DNA from: Saccharothrix tamanrassetensis
GTDB lineage: Bacteria > Actinomycetota > Actinomycetes > Mycobacteriales > Pseudonocardiaceae
NCBI RefSeq assembly: GCF_014203665.1
Contig: NZ_JACHJN010000002.1
Coordinates: 496,001 to 560,000, forward strand
DNA length: 64,000 nt
Reading direction: 5' to 3'
In this document: piece after piece, positions 8,904 to 18,308 of the stretch
Numbering within the stretch: the stretch's first letter is position 1
Layout: each line of letters opens with the position of its first letter
Position numbers and translations under genes: made by a program
Notes under the pieces: generated by a model
Told to the model about the DNA's origin: nothing
The model's input: only the letters and a program-made list of their open reading frames with translations
Database searches by the model: none

Positions 8904-9352
8904 CCCTCCCGAAGGTGGAGGACACCGAGGAGTTCGGGCGCAGGCTGGGTGGACTGGTGCGCGGCGGTGACCTGCTGCTGCTGGCCGGCCCGCTCGGCGC
9001 GGGCAAGACGGCCCTGGTCCGTGGGCTGGCAGACGGTCTGGGCGTCAACGGTCGGGTGAGTTCACCGACCTTCGTCATCGCCCGCGTCCACGAGCCCGCG
9101 CCGGGTGGTCGCGGCGTGCCGCTGGTGCACGTCGACGCCTACCGGCTGGGCGGGCACCTGGACGAACTGGACGACCTGGACCTGGACACCGACCTGGTGG
9201 ACGCGGTGGTGGCCGTCGAGTGGGGCGAGGGGGTGGCAGAACGTCTGTCCGAAGATCATCTGTTGATCAAGCTCGAACGGCACGACGACGACGTCCGCAC
9301 CGCCCACCTGCTGCCCCACGGCTCGTGGGCCGAACGCGAACTGCCGGCCTGA
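8885..9352 (+). CDS. tsaE: tRNA threonylcarbamoyladenosine biosynthesis ATPase TsaE
   Basis: A 155-residue P-loop ATPase needed, with TsaB and TsaD, for the t6A modification at tRNA position 37. The Walker A motif GPLGAGKTALVRG is near residue 36, followed by SSPTFVIA, HVDAYRL and the VEWGEG Walker-B-like region typical of YjeE. The GTG at 8885 has a good Shine-Dalgarno (GGGAGG at 8869-8875) and overlaps the end of the hydrolase gene by 19 nt, implying translational coupling. Partners tsaB and tsaD lie 3.6 kb downstream, separated by an inserted minus-strand operon. Confidence 0.95.
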   Translation: MVATSVTLPKVEDTEEFGRRLGGLVRGGDLLLLAGPLGAGKTALVRGLADGLGVNGRVSSPTFVIARVHEPAPGGRGVPLVHVDAYRLGGHLDELDDLDLDTDLVDAVVAVEWGEGVAERLSEDHLLIKLERHDDDVRTAHLLPHGSWAERELPA

Positions 9353-9424
9353 CGCACCTCTCGGGCGTGAGAGCGCTCTCACGTCCGAGACATGCTTCTC
9401 CTGGGTCGATCGAGAGATGCTTGT

Positions 9425-10645
9425 TCACCGCTCGGCGATTCCCTTCACCACACCGAGTTCGAGCAAATCCTGTGGTCGTAGGTGCAGCTCGTCGGCCAGC
9501 ACCCGCACGTCGTCCCGCTTCAGGATCGCGGCCGCGAGCTCCGGTGCGATCACGGAGAAGTAGGCGTCCGGCGTGATCCACGTGTGCTCCGGCGACGACA
9601 GCGCCAGCGCCCCTCCGGATCCGCCTTCACCGACCACCAGCGTGGTGATCGGCACGCGCGCTTCCGCGACCACGCCGAACAGTTCCGCGATGGCCGCACC
9701 GACACCGGCCCGCTCGGCCGCCGCGTCGTTGGCCGCGCCAGGGGTGTCCACCAAGGTCAGCACCGGCAGCGCCAAGCGTTCGGCCAGTCGGATCAGCCGG
9801 CTCGCGGTGCGGAAACCCGCCGGGGTCGTCGCGGTGCCGGTCTGGGCCGCGTAGGCGATGGACCGGGTGCCCCTCTTCCCGATCCCGCACAGCATCCCGG
9901 GGTCGACCCCGCCCGCGCGGTCACCGCTGATCGGCATCCGGTGGTCGAAGTAGTCGTCCAGGTAGGCCGGGGCTCGCGGACGATCACCGGCGCGGGCGCG
10001 ACCGACTGCGCTCCAACCGTCGGTGGGCAGATCGTCTGCGCCCAATGCGTACGGCACCTCGGCGTGCACCGCGTCGCCGCCGGTCAGCAGGTCCAGCAGG
10101 CGGGCCACGGTGGCGTCCACCTCACCCGGCGACACCACCAGGTCCACGGTGCCGGCGGCGAACTGGCCCTCCGCCGTGTACGCCGGGTCGGGCCTCGGGT
10201 CGGGGCGCACCCGGCTGCCGGCGAAACCGACCTGCGCGCCGGACACGGCGACCACCACGTCCGCACTCGCGCCGAGCGACGCCCACAGACCACCGGTCGT
10301 CGGATCGCGCAGCACCGACACGTGCGGCAGCCCCGCCTCCCGGTGCGCCGCGCACAGCCGTGCCACCCGCTGGAGTTGGCGCAGCGACAGCATTCCCTCC
10401 TGCATCCGACTGCCACCGGTGGCGATCAGGGACACCACCGGCAACCGGTACGCGTAGGCGTCGGTGAACGCCTCCTCGATCAGCGCACCGGTCGCCGTGC
10501 CCACCGACCCGCCCAGGAAGCGGAAGTCGAACGTGATGACCACCGCGTCCTCGTCGCGCCGCCACGAAACGGATTCCGCGCTGCCCGTGCGCTCCCGCGC
10601 CCGCTCCAACTGCGCCGCGTACCCCGGCCAGCCCAGCGGGTTCAC
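9425..10645 (-). CDS. Carboxyl transferase domain protein (AccA/AccD-like, crotonase fold)
   Basis: A 406-residue protein carrying both halves of an acyl-CoA carboxylase carboxyltransferase. The N-terminal half has FLGGSVGTATGALIEEAF and TGGSRMQEGMLSLRQ; the C-terminal half has LVDTPGAANDAAAERAG and GEGGSGGALALS. It lacks the AccD zinc finger and is shorter than actinobacterial AccD/PccB proteins (about 500-540 residues). No biotin carboxylase or carrier gene lies nearby. The GTG start overlaps the matB stop as GTGA, so the two are translationally coupled. A role in malonyl-CoA metabolism with MatB is the best inference, either decarboxylation/transcarboxylation or assembly with a distant AccC/BCCP. 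Confidence 0.8.
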   Translation of the reverse strand: MNPLGWPGYAAQLERARERTGSAESVSWRRDEDAVVITFDFRFLGGSVGTATGALIEEAFTDAYAYRLPVVSLIATGGSRMQEGMLSLRQLQRVARLCAAHREAGLPHVSVLRDPTTGGLWASLGASADVVVAVSGAQVGFAGSRVRPDPRPDPAYTAEGQFAAGTVDLVVSPGEVDATVARLLDLLTGGDAVHAEVPYALGADDLPTDGWSAVGRARAGDRPRAPAYLDDYFDHRMPISGDRAGGVDPGMLCGIGKRGTRSIAYAAQTGTATTPAGFRTASRLIRLAERLALPVLTLVDTPGAANDAAAERAGVGAAIAELFGVVAEARVPITTLVVGEGGSGGALALSSPEHTWITPDAYFSVIAPELAAAILKRDDVRVLADELHLRPQDLLELGVVKGIAER

Positions 10646-11967
10646 CGCAGCTCCCGCTTCAGCACCTTGCCCATGTCGTTGCGCGGCAGCGATTCCACGT
10701 AGCGGACCACCCTCGGCCGCTTGTGCGGGGTGAGCAGCCGGGCCACGTGGTCGGTCAACTCCTGCGCCGTGGACGGGGTCCCGGTCGCCACCACCCACGC
10801 GACGACGCGTTCGCCGAGTTCCTCGTCCGGCTCGCCGGTCACCGCGACCTCGGCCACGCCGGGGTGCTCCAGCAGCGCGTTCTCGACCTCGCCCGCGCCG
10901 ATCTTGTACCCGCCGCTCTTGATCAGATCGGTCGTCCGCCGCCCCACGATCCGCAGGTACCCGTCGGGCTCGACCACGGCCAGGTCGCCGGTCCGGAACC
11001 AGCCGTCCACGAACGCCTCGCGGGTGGCGTCCGGCCGGTTCAGGTACTCCAGGAACAGGTTCGGCCCGCGCACCTCGATCTCGCCCGGCTCGTCACCGAC
11101 CACCCGCACCTCGACGCCGGCCAGCGGCAGACCGACCGTGCCGGGGCGGCGGTCGCCCGACGCGCGCACGCTGGTGTTCATCAACGTCTCGGTCATGCCG
11201 TACCGCTCGACCACCCGCTGGCCGGTCAGCGCTTCGAGTCGTTCGTGCAGCGTCGCGGGCAGCGGAGCCGAGCCGGAGACCAGCAGCCGGGCCTTCGCGA
11301 ACGCCGACGCGTGCTCGGGGGAGGCCGCGATCCGGTGGTACATCGTCGGCACGCCGAACATCATCGTGCCAACGGTTTCCAGCGCCTCGGCGGCAGCGGC
11401 GACGCTGAACGACCCGAGGTGGTGCACCGTGCCGCCGCGCCGCAACGGCCCGAGCACCCCGACGCCCAGCCCGTGCACGTGGAACAGCGGCAGCCCGTGC
11501 ACCACCACGTCGTCGGCGGTCCACTCCCAGGCCTCGGCGAGCGCGTCCAGGTTCGACGCGAGCGCCCGGCGCGGCAGCACCACGCCCTTGGGCGGGCCGG
11601 TGGTGCCCGACGTGTAGACGATCAGCGCCGGGGCCTCGCCGTCCGGCTCCGGAAGGTCTACCGGCGGACCGTCGGGCAGCAGATCGTCGATCACCAGATC
11701 AGGCGCGCTGTCGGTGAGGATGTGGTCGAGTTCGCGCTCGCCGAGCTTGGGGTTGAGCGGCACCACCGGCACACCCGCCAGCAGTGCGCCCACGACCACG
11801 ACGCACGTCCGGACGTCGGGCCGCGCCCACACCGCGACCCGGCGGCTGCCCACCAGCCCGTAGGCCACCGAACTGGCCTGTGACGCCAGTTCGGCGTAGG
11901 TCAGCTCGTGGCCGGGGAAGCGCAGGGCCACTTTCGCGGGCGTCGTCGCCAAGGCGGGCAGCAGCAT
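10642..11967 (-). CDS. matB: Malonyl-CoA synthetase (acyl-CoA ligase)
   Basis: An adenylate-forming enzyme of 441 residues that activates malonate (or methylmalonate) to its CoA thioester with ATP. It has the P-loop VYTSGTTGPPKGVVLPRRAL, LPLFHVHGLG, VERYGMTETLMNTS and the C-terminal GRRTTDLIKSGGYKIGAGE with a final NDMGKVLKREL carrying the catalytic Lys. The similarity to remembered Streptomyces MatB is close throughout, including LMNTSVRA. It lies 34 nt downstream of trxA and is coupled to the carboxyltransferase gene. Malonyl-CoA made here could feed fatty-acid or polyketide synthesis. Confidence 0.88.
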   Translation of the reverse strand: MLLPALATTPAKVALRFPGHELTYAELASQASSVAYGLVGSRRVAVWARPDVRTCVVVVGALLAGVPVVPLNPKLGERELDHILTDSAPDLVIDDLLPDGPPVDLPEPDGEAPALIVYTSGTTGPPKGVVLPRRALASNLDALAEAWEWTADDVVVHGLPLFHVHGLGVGVLGPLRRGGTVHHLGSFSVAAAAEALETVGTMMFGVPTMYHRIAASPEHASAFAKARLLVSGSAPLPATLHERLEALTGQRVVERYGMTETLMNTSVRASGDRRPGTVGLPLAGVEVRVVGDEPGEIEVRGPNLFLEYLNRPDATREAFVDGWFRTGDLAVVEPDGYLRIVGRRTTDLIKSGGYKIGAGEVENALLEHPGVAEVAVTGEPDEELGERVVAWVVATGTPSTAQELTDHVARLLTPHKRPRVVRYVESLPRNDMGKVLKRELR

Positions 11968-12001
11968 CTGCCCACCTTGGCCGCCGCCCGCGCGGCACGC
12001 A

Positions 12002-12307
12002 TCACAAGTGTGGTTCGAGCCACGCCAGCAGCTGCTGCTTCGGACGTGCGCCGACGATCTGCGCGACCAGCGTTCCGTCCTGGTACAGCTGGAGCGTCGG
12101 CATCCCCATCACCCCGAGGTCCCGCGCGGTCCGGGGGTTGGCGTCCGTGTCGATCTTGGCGAACCGCACCGAGCCCAGCTCGCGGTCCAGTTCGGCGAGC
12201 ACCGGTTCGATCATCCGGCACGGCGGGCACCAGCTCGCGGTGAACTCCACCAGCACGGCGCCCTCGCGGGTCTCCTCGGTGAACGTGTCGTCGGTCAGCG
12301 TCTGCAC
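12002..12307 (-). CDS. trxA: Thioredoxin
   Basis: A 101-residue thioredoxin fold with the active site TASWCPPCRM at residues 25-34 and the cis-proline motif GMPTLQLYQDG. The CPPC variant of the usual CGPC suggests altered redox potential. The gene start overlaps the end of merR by 13 nt and precedes matB, so it is part of the merR-trxA-matB-carboxyltransferase operon. There is no signal peptide. Whether it reduces the Cys-containing MerR protein or one of the CoA enzymes is unknown. Confidence 0.93.
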   Translation of the reverse strand: MQTLTDDTFTEETREGAVLVEFTASWCPPCRMIEPVLAELDRELGSVRFAKIDTDANPRTARDLGVMGMPTLQLYQDGTLVAQIVGARPKQQLLAWLEPHL

Positions 12308-12666
12308 GGACGGCTCCTCTGCTCAGCCTGGTCGAGTTGCGCGCGCACCCGTTCCCTGGCGCCCTCCAGCCGGGCGATGCACTCGTCCAGCTCGGCCAGC
12401 TTGCGCCGGTACACCGCGACCGACGCCGGGCAGGCGTCACCGCTGGTGTGACCGTCGCGCAGGCACTCCACGAACGGCCGGGTGTCCTCCAGCGCGAACC
12501 CGATGCCGGTCAGCGACCGGATCTCGGCGACCAGCCGCAGGTCGTGCTCGTCGTACTCCCGCTGACCGTTGGCGGTCCGCCGCGCGGTGAGCAGACCCAG
12601 GGACTCGTAGTAGCGCAGCGCCCTGGTGGTGGTCCCACCCCGCCGCGCCAGTTCACCGATGCGCAC
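12295..12666 (-). CDS. MerR-family transcriptional regulator
   Basis: A 123-residue regulator. The N-terminal winged helix reads RIGELARRGGTTTRALRYYESLGLL (MerR HTH plus wing), followed by the dimerisation helix (VYRRKLAELDECIARLEGARERV). Two cysteines in the sensor region (CLRDGHTSGDACP), ten residues apart, could bind metal or sense redox state. The GTG at 12666 was chosen over an ATG at 12699 because GGAGG lies 9 nt upstream and because the ATG sits inside the operator. It leads the operon with trxA, matB and the carboxyltransferase and probably regulates itself. Confidence 0.88.
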   Translation of the reverse strand: MRIGELARRGGTTTRALRYYESLGLLTARRTANGQREYDEHDLRLVAEIRSLTGIGFALEDTRPFVECLRDGHTSGDACPASVAVYRRKLAELDECIARLEGARERVRAQLDQAEQRSRPCRR

Positions 12667-12682
12667 GATGCCGATCCTCCGC

Positions 12683-12700
12683 CTTGACGCCCACGTCAAG
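12683..12700 (-). promoter_or_regulatory. MerR-type operator
   Basis: A perfect inverted repeat CTTGACG-N4-CGTCAAG, 17 nt upstream of the merR GTG. On the minus strand the TTGACG at the 5' end of the repeat can act as the -35 box, the usual arrangement for MerR operators that sit between -35 and -10. Confidence 0.7.
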
Positions 12701-12762
12701 TCCAGTGTGCTTCAGCCCACCGCCAGTGCCCCAGCTCCAGCCAACCACCCGGTTCCCGCAAC

Positions 12763-12847
12763 GAGCCCGCAGCCGCTACACCCCCCTCGCGAGCCCGCAG
12801 CCGCTCCACCCCCCCGCGAGCCCGCAGCCGCTACACCCCCCCGCGAG
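12763..12847. repeat. 27-28 bp tandem repeat, three copies
   Basis: Three consecutive near-identical units starting GAGCCCGCAGCCGCT, each ending in a C-run plus CGC (12763-12790, 12791-12817, 12818-12844). It lies in the spacer between merR and tsaB and encodes nothing convincing. Confidence 0.85.
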
Positions 12848-12852
12848 GTCGC

Positions 12853-12925
12853 GTCGGTAGGTCGGTCCTGATTTCGCGACGATCACGCCCTTCGATCGCC
12901 GCGAAATCAGGACCGACCTACCGAC
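12853..12925. repeat. Perfect 26-bp inverted repeat with 21-nt loop
   Basis: The left arm (12853-12878) begins GTCGGTAGGTCGGTCCTG and is perfectly complementary to the right arm (12900-12925). The 21-nt loop includes GATCACGCCCTTCGATC. It ends about 50 nt before the tsaB -10 box. It is far longer than an operator and lacks a T-run, so it may be a terminator for readthrough, an mRNA structure, or a small palindromic element. Confidence 0.85.
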
Positions 12926-12988
12926 TTCCCGGCGACCGAGCCCGCCTCGACGGAGTCGAGGCAATCCAACGCCGTACCCTTGACGATT

Positions 12989-13675
12989 GTGCTAGTGCTC
13001 GCCTTGGACACCGCCACTCCCGCCGTCACCGCCGGTGTGGTCGAACTGCTGCCGGAACAGCCACCGCGCCTGCTCGCCCAGCGGGTCACGGTGAACGCGA
13101 AGGCGCACGGCGAACTGCTGACCCCCCACCTCCGGGAAGCCATGGCCGAAGCGGGCCACCGGCTGTCCGAGCTGGACGCCATCGTGGTCGGCTCCGGCCC
13201 CGGCCCGTTCACCGGCCTGCGCGTCGGCCTGGCCACCGCCGCCGCCCTCGGCCAGGCGCTCAACCGGCCCGTCTACCCGGTGCCCACGCCCGACGCCATC
13301 GCGCTCGACGCCGTCGCGCTCGGCACCCACACCGGCACGCCGCTCCTGGTGGCCACCGACGCCCGCCGCAAGGAGGTCTACTGGGCCGCCTACGACGCCG
13401 CCGGCCGCCGCACGGACGGCCCGCACGTGGACCGCCCGGCCGACGTCCTGCCCAAGCTCCCCCCGGTCACCCACGCCGCCGGCGAGGGCGCCCGGATCTA
13501 CGCCGAGACCTTCGCCCTGCCCGTGGTGGACGCCACCTACCCGTCACCGACGTCCCTGGTCGCCGCTGCCGCCGACGAGCTGCTGTCCGGCGCGCGCCCG
13601 GCCGCCCTCACCCCGCTCTACCTGCGCCGACCCGACGCCGTGGAGCCCGCCGGCCGCAAGCGGGTGACGAAGTGA
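12989..13675 (+). CDS. tsaB: tRNA t6A biosynthesis protein TsaB
   Basis: A 228-residue ASKHA-fold protein, the scaffold partner of TsaD. It begins VLALDTATPAVTAGV and has the GSGPGPFTGLRVGLA motif and VATDARRKEVYWAAY. The GTG at 12989 was chosen because a TACCCT -10 box (12975-12980) lies 8 nt upstream, pointing to a leaderless transcript; the frame also opens with a TTG at 12980 inside that box. The stop overlaps rimI as GTGA, giving a tsaB-rimI-tsaD operon. Confidence 0.93.
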   Translation: MLVLALDTATPAVTAGVVELLPEQPPRLLAQRVTVNAKAHGELLTPHLREAMAEAGHRLSELDAIVVGSGPGPFTGLRVGLATAAALGQALNRPVYPVPTPDAIALDAVALGTHTGTPLLVATDARRKEVYWAAYDAAGRRTDGPHVDRPADVLPKLPPVTHAAGEGARIYAETFALPVVDATYPSPTSLVAAAADELLSGARPAALTPLYLRRPDAVEPAGRKRVTK

Positions 13676-14130
13676 GCGCCGGCACGGTCACCGTCGCGCC
13701 GCTGCGGCACGAGGACGCCGCGCGGTGCGCCGAGATCGAGCGCCAGGTCTTCCCCGGCGACGACCCGTGGAGCGAGCACGCGTTCCGCGCCGAACTCGAC
13801 AACGGCAACTACTACGTCGGCGCGTACGTGGGCGGCAAGCTCATCGGGTACGCCGGGCTGGGGCTCACGGACTTCGAGTCCAGCGTGCACACCATCGCGG
13901 TGGCCATGGGCTGGCAGAGCAGCGGGATCGGCAAGACGCTGCTGCGCACCCTGCTGGCGAAGGCCGACGAGTTGCAGGTGCCGGTGTTCCTGGAGGTCCG
14001 CACGGACAACGCGCGGGCGATCTCGCTCTACCTGGCGCACGGCTTCGAGCACCTGGGCCTGCGCCGCCGCTACTACCAGCCGTCGGGCGCCGACGCGTAC
14101 ACGATGGGAAGGCCCGCGAACCGTGACTGA
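13672..14130 (+). CDS. rimI: Ribosomal-protein-alanine N-acetyltransferase (GNAT)
   Basis: A 152-residue GNAT acetyltransferase predicted to acetylate the N-terminus of ribosomal protein S18, though actinobacterial RimI can be broader. The motif-A acetyl-CoA loop [14 protein letters not shown] is near residue 83, and the family segment [20 protein letters not shown] follows. It overlaps tsaB by 4 nt and tsaD by 8 nt. The order tsaB-rimI-tsaD is conserved in actinobacteria. Confidence 0.93.
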   Translation: MSAGTVTVAPLRHEDAARCAEIERQVFPGDDPWSEHAFRAELDNGNYYVGAYVGGKLIGYAGLGLTDFESSVHTIAVAMGWQSSGIGKTLLRTLLAKADELQVPVFLEVRTDNARAISLYLAHGFEHLGLRRRYYQPSGADAYTMGRPANRD

Positions 14131-15175
14131 CCGGCTCATCCTCGGTATCGAGAGCTCGTGCGACGAGACGGGCGTCGGCATCGTCCGGCTCGGCCCGGAC
14201 GGCGCGCTGGAACTGCTCGCCGACGAGGTCGCCTCCAGTGTCGAGGAGCACGCCCGCTTCGGCGGCGTCGTGCCCGAGGTGGCGTCGCGGGCGCACCTGG
14301 AGGCGATGGTGCCGACCATGCGGCGGGCCGTGGAGCAGGCCGGGATCGCGCTGTCCGACATCCACTCGGTCGCGGTGACCGCGGGTCCGGGGCTCGCGGG
14401 TGCGCTGCTGGTCGGTGTGGCGGCGGCCAAGGCGTACGCGGCGGCGCTGGACAAGCCGCTCTACGGCGTGAACCACCTGGCGGGTCACGTGGCGGCGGAC
14501 ACGCTCCAGCACGGGCCGTTGCCGAAGCGGTGCGTGGCGCTGCTGGTGTCCGGCGGCCACTCGCAACTGCTGCTGGTGGAAGGCCTGGCGGACCGGATCA
14601 CCGAGATCGGGTCCACTGTGGACGACGCGGCGGGCGAGGCGTACGACAAGGTCGCCCGGCTGCTCGACCTCCCGTACCCCGGTGGTCCGCCGATCGACAG
14701 GTTGGCCAAGCAGGGCAACGGGTGCGCCATCGCGTTCCCGCGCGGCCTGACCGGTCCGCGTGACTCGAAGTACGACTTCTCGTTCTCCGGCTTGAAGACC
14801 TCCGTGGCGCGGTGGGTGGAGAAGCAGGAGCGGGCGGGCGAGGAGATCCCGCTGGCGGACGTCGCCGCGTCGTTCCAGGAGGCCGTGGCGGATGTGCTGA
14901 CCGCCAAGGCGATCCGGGCGTGCAAGGACCTCGGCGTGGACACCCTGGTGATCTCCGGCGGGGTCGCGGCGAACTCGCGACTGTCCGGTCTGGCCGCCGA
15001 GCGGTGCGCCGCGGCCGGCATCGGGCTGCGCGTGCCGAAACCGAGGCTGTGCACGGACAACGGCGCGATGATCGCCGCGCTGGGCGCGCACCTGGTGGCG
15101 GCGGGCGCGAAGCCGTCCCCGATGGACCTGTCCACCGTGCCCGGTCTACCGGTGGGCACCGTCCAGATCCGCTGA
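14123..15175 (+). CDS. tsaD: tRNA N6-adenosine threonylcarbamoyltransferase TsaD
   Basis: A 350-residue ASKHA metalloenzyme transferring threonylcarbamoyl to A37 of ANN-decoding tRNAs. It shows [12 protein letters not shown], the metal-binding HLAGHV, the [11 protein letters not shown] nucleotide motif, [10 protein letters not shown] and CTDNGAMIA. The GTG start overlaps rimI. Its 3' end overlaps the convergent regulator gene by 30 nt, so no terminator can be assigned between them. Confidence 0.97.
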   Translation: MTDRLILGIESSCDETGVGIVRLGPDGALELLADEVASSVEEHARFGGVVPEVASRAHLEAMVPTMRRAVEQAGIALSDIHSVAVTAGPGLAGALLVGVAAAKAYAAALDKPLYGVNHLAGHVAADTLQHGPLPKRCVALLVSGGHSQLLLVEGLADRITEIGSTVDDAAGEAYDKVARLLDLPYPGGPPIDRLAKQGNGCAIAFPRGLTGPRDSKYDFSFSGLKTSVARWVEKQERAGEEIPLADVAASFQEAVADVLTAKAIRACKDLGVDTLVISGGVAANSRLSGLAAERCAAAGIGLRVPKPRLCTDNGAMIAALGAHLVAAGAKPSPMDLSTVPGLPVGTVQIR

Positions 15176-18175
15176 CCCCTCCCGGAACACCTGGTCGAAC
15201 CGCTTGTCTCCCAACGCTTCCCGGGCGACGGCGGTGATCCGGTCCACGTCGTGGCGCTGGGCTTCGGGCAGTGGCACGCCCACCGACAGCCGGTTCGCGG
15301 CGGCCCGGCCCAGCAGTCGCGCGGCCTGTTCGTGTTCGCCCGCGAGGGCTTTCGCGCCCGCCAGGCCTTCGTGCCCCAGCGCGATGGCGCGCGGGTCGCC
15401 GGTCTGCCGGGCGAGCTGGAGGCCTTCCTCCTGGAGCTTCAGCGCGGTGTCGACGTCGCCGCGCAGTTCGGCGACGAAGCCCCGTTCGGCGAGGATCAGC
15501 GTCCCGCCCGCCTCGAACCCGACCTGCCGGTGCCACCGCTGGATGCGCAGCAGCAGCCGTTCGGCCTCGTCCAGCAGGCCCTCCTGCCGCGCGCCGAGCG
15601 CCAGACCGGTCTCCGCGTACATCTCGCCGGGGGAGAAGCCCTGGTCGGCGGCCACCCGGCGGGCCCGTTCGTGCAGCACCCGGGACTGCGCGAAGTCCTT
15701 GGTCAGCAACGCGACCCGGCCCAGCCAGGACAGCGTGTACGACACCTCGGGCCACGACTGGAGCTCCTCGGCCAGCCGCAGGCCCTCCCGGTGCACCCGC
15801 GCGGCCTCCGGGTAGTCGCCGACCAGTTGGGCCAACGTGCCCAGGGCGAACGACGCCTGCAGCCGACCCCACCGGTCGCCGAGCGCGGTGAACGCCTCAC
15901 CGGCCCGTTCGGCGGCGTCCCGGGCCCCGGCGATGTCGCCCCTGGCCATGGCCTGGCTGAACCGGTCGCTCAGCGCCGCCGCCACGCCCCAGTCGTCGCT
16001 GCGGGCCTGAAACTCGGCGTAGGCGCGGTCGGTGAGCCGTTCACCGGTCGCCATGTCGCCGACCGTGGACAGCACGTACCCGAGGAACCACAGGGCGTGC
16101 GGGTCGGTGATGGCGTCGGCGTCGAACGGCTCGGCGGGGTCGCCCGCGAGCACCGTGAAGCCGATCCGCCACGGGTTGGCCAGGCTGCGGCGCGCCTCCT
16201 GCACCCGGCCGCGCAGGAACCAGTACCAGGCAAGGCTTTCCGCGATGCCGGGGTCGAGTTCGAGGGCGGCGCGGAGGTTGGCCGTGTCGGTGTCCAGCCG
16301 GTGCAGCCAGGCCAGTTGGTCGGGTCCGCGCAGCTCCGCGTCGGCGCGTTCGGCCAGGGAGCGGTAGAACGCGGCGTGCCGGGCTCGCACGGCGTCGAAC
16401 TCGCCCGCTTCGCGGAGGCGCTCGCGGCCGTAGTCGGAGACGGATTCGAGCAGCCGGTAACGCGGCTGCGGGCCGTGCTCCGGCGCGACCACCAGGGAGC
16501 GGTTGACCAGGCTGGTGAGCAGGTCCAGCACGTCGTCGGGGTGCACGTCGCCGCCCGCGCAGATCGCCTCGGCGGCGTCCAGGGCGCAGCCTTCGACGGT
16601 GACGGCGAGGCGGCGCAGCACGGTGCGCTCGGCCTCGGTCAGCAGGTCCCAGCTCCAGTCGATCATGGCGCGGAGGGTGCGCTGGCGGGCCGGGGCGTCG
16701 CGGTGGCCGGTGGCGAGCAGGCGGAAGCGGTCGTGCAGGCGGTGCAGGAGAGCGTCGACGCCCAGCGCGCGGACCCGGGTGGCGGCCAGTTCCAGGGCCA
16801 GCGGGAGACCGTCCAGGCGGCGGCAGATCGCGGCGACGGTGTCCTGGTTGGCCGCGGTGAGGGTGAAGCCCGGTGCGGCGGCGGTGGCGCGGGCGGTGAA
16901 CAGCCGGATCGCGCCCGGGAGGTCCAGCGGGGGCACGGACCAGATGGTCTCGGCGGCCAGGCCCAGGGGTTCCTGGCTGGTGGCCAGGATGCGCAGGTTC
17001 GGGGCGGCGCGCAGCAGGGTCGAGACGAGGTGGGCCACCGGCTCGACCAGGCGCTCGCAGTTGTCCAGCACCAACAGGAGTTCCCGGCCGCGCACGGCTT
17101 CGACGACCCGGTCCGCCGGCCGGTCGGACGTGCCCGGCGAGAACCCGCCGTGGGCGTCTTCGCGGACGCCCAGGACGGCGGCGATCGCACCCGCGACCCG
17201 ATCGGTGTCGGTGACGTCGGGGTTGCCCGGGGTGCCCGCGAGCGCGGTGGTGTCCGCGCCGGTCGTGTCGGTGCCGGCAGGTCGGGCGTGATCGAGGCCG
17301 GCCAGTTCCACCAGCCAGACGCCGTCTGCGGTGTCGGTCAGCGCGCGTCCCGTCTCCACCGCGAGCCGCGTCTTGCCGACCCCGCCGGGCCCGGTCAGCG
17401 TGACCAGTCGCGAAGCCCCCAGCAGCGCCCCGACCTCGCGCACCGCACCCTCACGCCCCACCAGCTCGGTCACCGCGGCGGGCAGGTTCGTGCGCGGCCG
17501 TGCGATCTCGTGGCTCAACAGCGCCTGGTGCACGGCCGTCAGCTCGGGCCCCGGCTCCAGCCCCTGCTCCTCCGCCAGCTCCCGTCGCAGCTCGGCGTAG
17601 CTCTCCAGCGCCTCCACCTGCCGCCCGGCCAGGAACAGCGCCCGCATGTGCAGCCCGCGCAACCGCTCCCGCAACGGGTGCCGGGCCACCTCGTCGGCCA
17701 GCGACACCGCCTGCCCGGACGCCAACCGGGCCTCCGCCCAGTCCTCCACGACGGCCAGCCGCTCCTCGGCCATCCGCCGCGCGAACCCGACCGCGAACGG
17801 CTCGCCGTCGAACTCCGCCAACGGCTCACCGCGCCACAACGCCAGCGCCCCGTCGTAGTCGCGTGCCGCCACCAGCGCCCGGAACTCCGCCAGGTCCGAC
17901 GACCCGGTGCGCAGCGCGTACCCCGGTGGCTCCCACGTGACCACGTCCCGCCCGAGCACCCGCCGCAGCGCGGAAACCTTGGTCTGCAGGGTGTTCGCGG
18001 GGTTGCCCGGCGGTTGACCACCCCACAGGGTCGACCCCAGCCGGTCCACCGACACCGGCTTGCCCTCGGCGACCAGCAGGTGCGCCAGCAGCGCCCGGAC
18101 CTTCGCCTCCGGCACCCGGATGAGGGTTCCGTCCGCCGCCCACACCGCCAGGGGCCCCAGCACGCCGAATCGCAC
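15146..18175 (-). CDS. AfsR/SARP-family transcriptional regulator with NB-ARC and TPR
   Basis: A 1009-residue regulator. Residues 1-95 are the SARP winged helix ([20 protein letters not shown]... PGYALR), 100-240 the bacterial transcriptional activation domain, and about 250-500 an NB-ARC/STAND ATPase with Walker [15 protein letters not shown] and Walker [10 protein letters not shown]. The remaining half is TPR-like alpha-solenoid. A Thr/Asp/Gly-rich insert sits between the Walker motifs (about residues 297-318). Such proteins usually activate secondary-metabolite or stress genes after ATP-dependent oligomerisation. It is divergent from an imine-reductase-like gene over a SARP-type operator, its most likely target. 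Confidence 0.9.
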   Translation of the reverse strand: MRFGVLGPLAVWAADGTLIRVPEAKVRALLAHLLVAEGKPVSVDRLGSTLWGGQPPGNPANTLQTKVSALRRVLGRDVVTWEPPGYALRTGSSDLAEFRALVAARDYDGALALWRGEPLAEFDGEPFAVGFARRMAEERLAVVEDWAEARLASGQAVSLADEVARHPLRERLRGLHMRALFLAGRQVEALESYAELRRELAEEQGLEPGPELTAVHQALLSHEIARPRTNLPAAVTELVGREGAVREVGALLGASRLVTLTGPGGVGKTRLAVETGRALTDTADGVWLVELAGLDHARPAGTDTTGADTTALAGTPGNPDVTDTDRVAGAIAAVLGVREDAHGGFSPGTSDRPADRVVEAVRGRELLLVLDNCERLVEPVAHLVSTLLRAAPNLRILATSQEPLGLAAETIWSVPPLDLPGAIRLFTARATAAAPGFTLTAANQDTVAAICRRLDGLPLALELAATRVRALGVDALLHRLHDRFRLLATGHRDAPARQRTLRAMIDWSWDLLTEAERTVLRRLAVTVEGCALDAAEAICAGGDVHPDDVLDLLTSLVNRSLVVAPEHGPQPRYRLLESVSDYGRERLREAGEFDAVRARHAAFYRSLAERADAELRGPDQLAWLHRLDTDTANLRAALELDPGIAESLAWYWFLRGRVQEARRSLANPWRIGFTVLAGDPAEPFDADAITDPHALWFLGYVLSTVGDMATGERLTDRAYAEFQARSDDWGVAAALSDRFSQAMARGDIAGARDAAERAGEAFTALGDRWGRLQASFALGTLAQLVGDYPEAARVHREGLRLAEELQSWPEVSYTLSWLGRVALLTKDFAQSRVLHERARRVAADQGFSPGEMYAETGLALGARQEGLLDEAERLLLRIQRWHRQVGFEAGGTLILAERGFVAELRGDVDTALKLQEEGLQLARQTGDPRAIALGHEGLAGAKALAGEHEQAARLLGRAAANRLSVGVPLPEAQRHDVDRITAVAREALGDKRFDQVFREGSADLDGAHR

Positions 18176-18219
18176 ATGTCGACGTTAACGCCCCGCACCG
18201 ACCTACCCGGGAACCGCGA

Positions 18220-18252
18220 CCCACAGCGCACCCACAGCACGCCCACAGCGGA
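18220..18252. promoter_or_regulatory. SARP-type direct-repeat operator
   Basis: Three direct repeats with exact 11-bp period: CCCACAG followed by 4-bp spacers CGCA, CACG and CGGA. Heptamer repeats spaced by 4 bp are the known binding architecture of SARP/AfsR DNA-binding domains. The site lies 45 nt upstream of the regulator start and 57 nt upstream of the divergent imine-reductase-like gene. Confidence 0.7.
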
Positions 18253-18308
18253 CCGTGCGCGGAGCCCCGCAACCTGCTGGCAACAACGAGGAAAGCGAGA
18301 AACCACGG

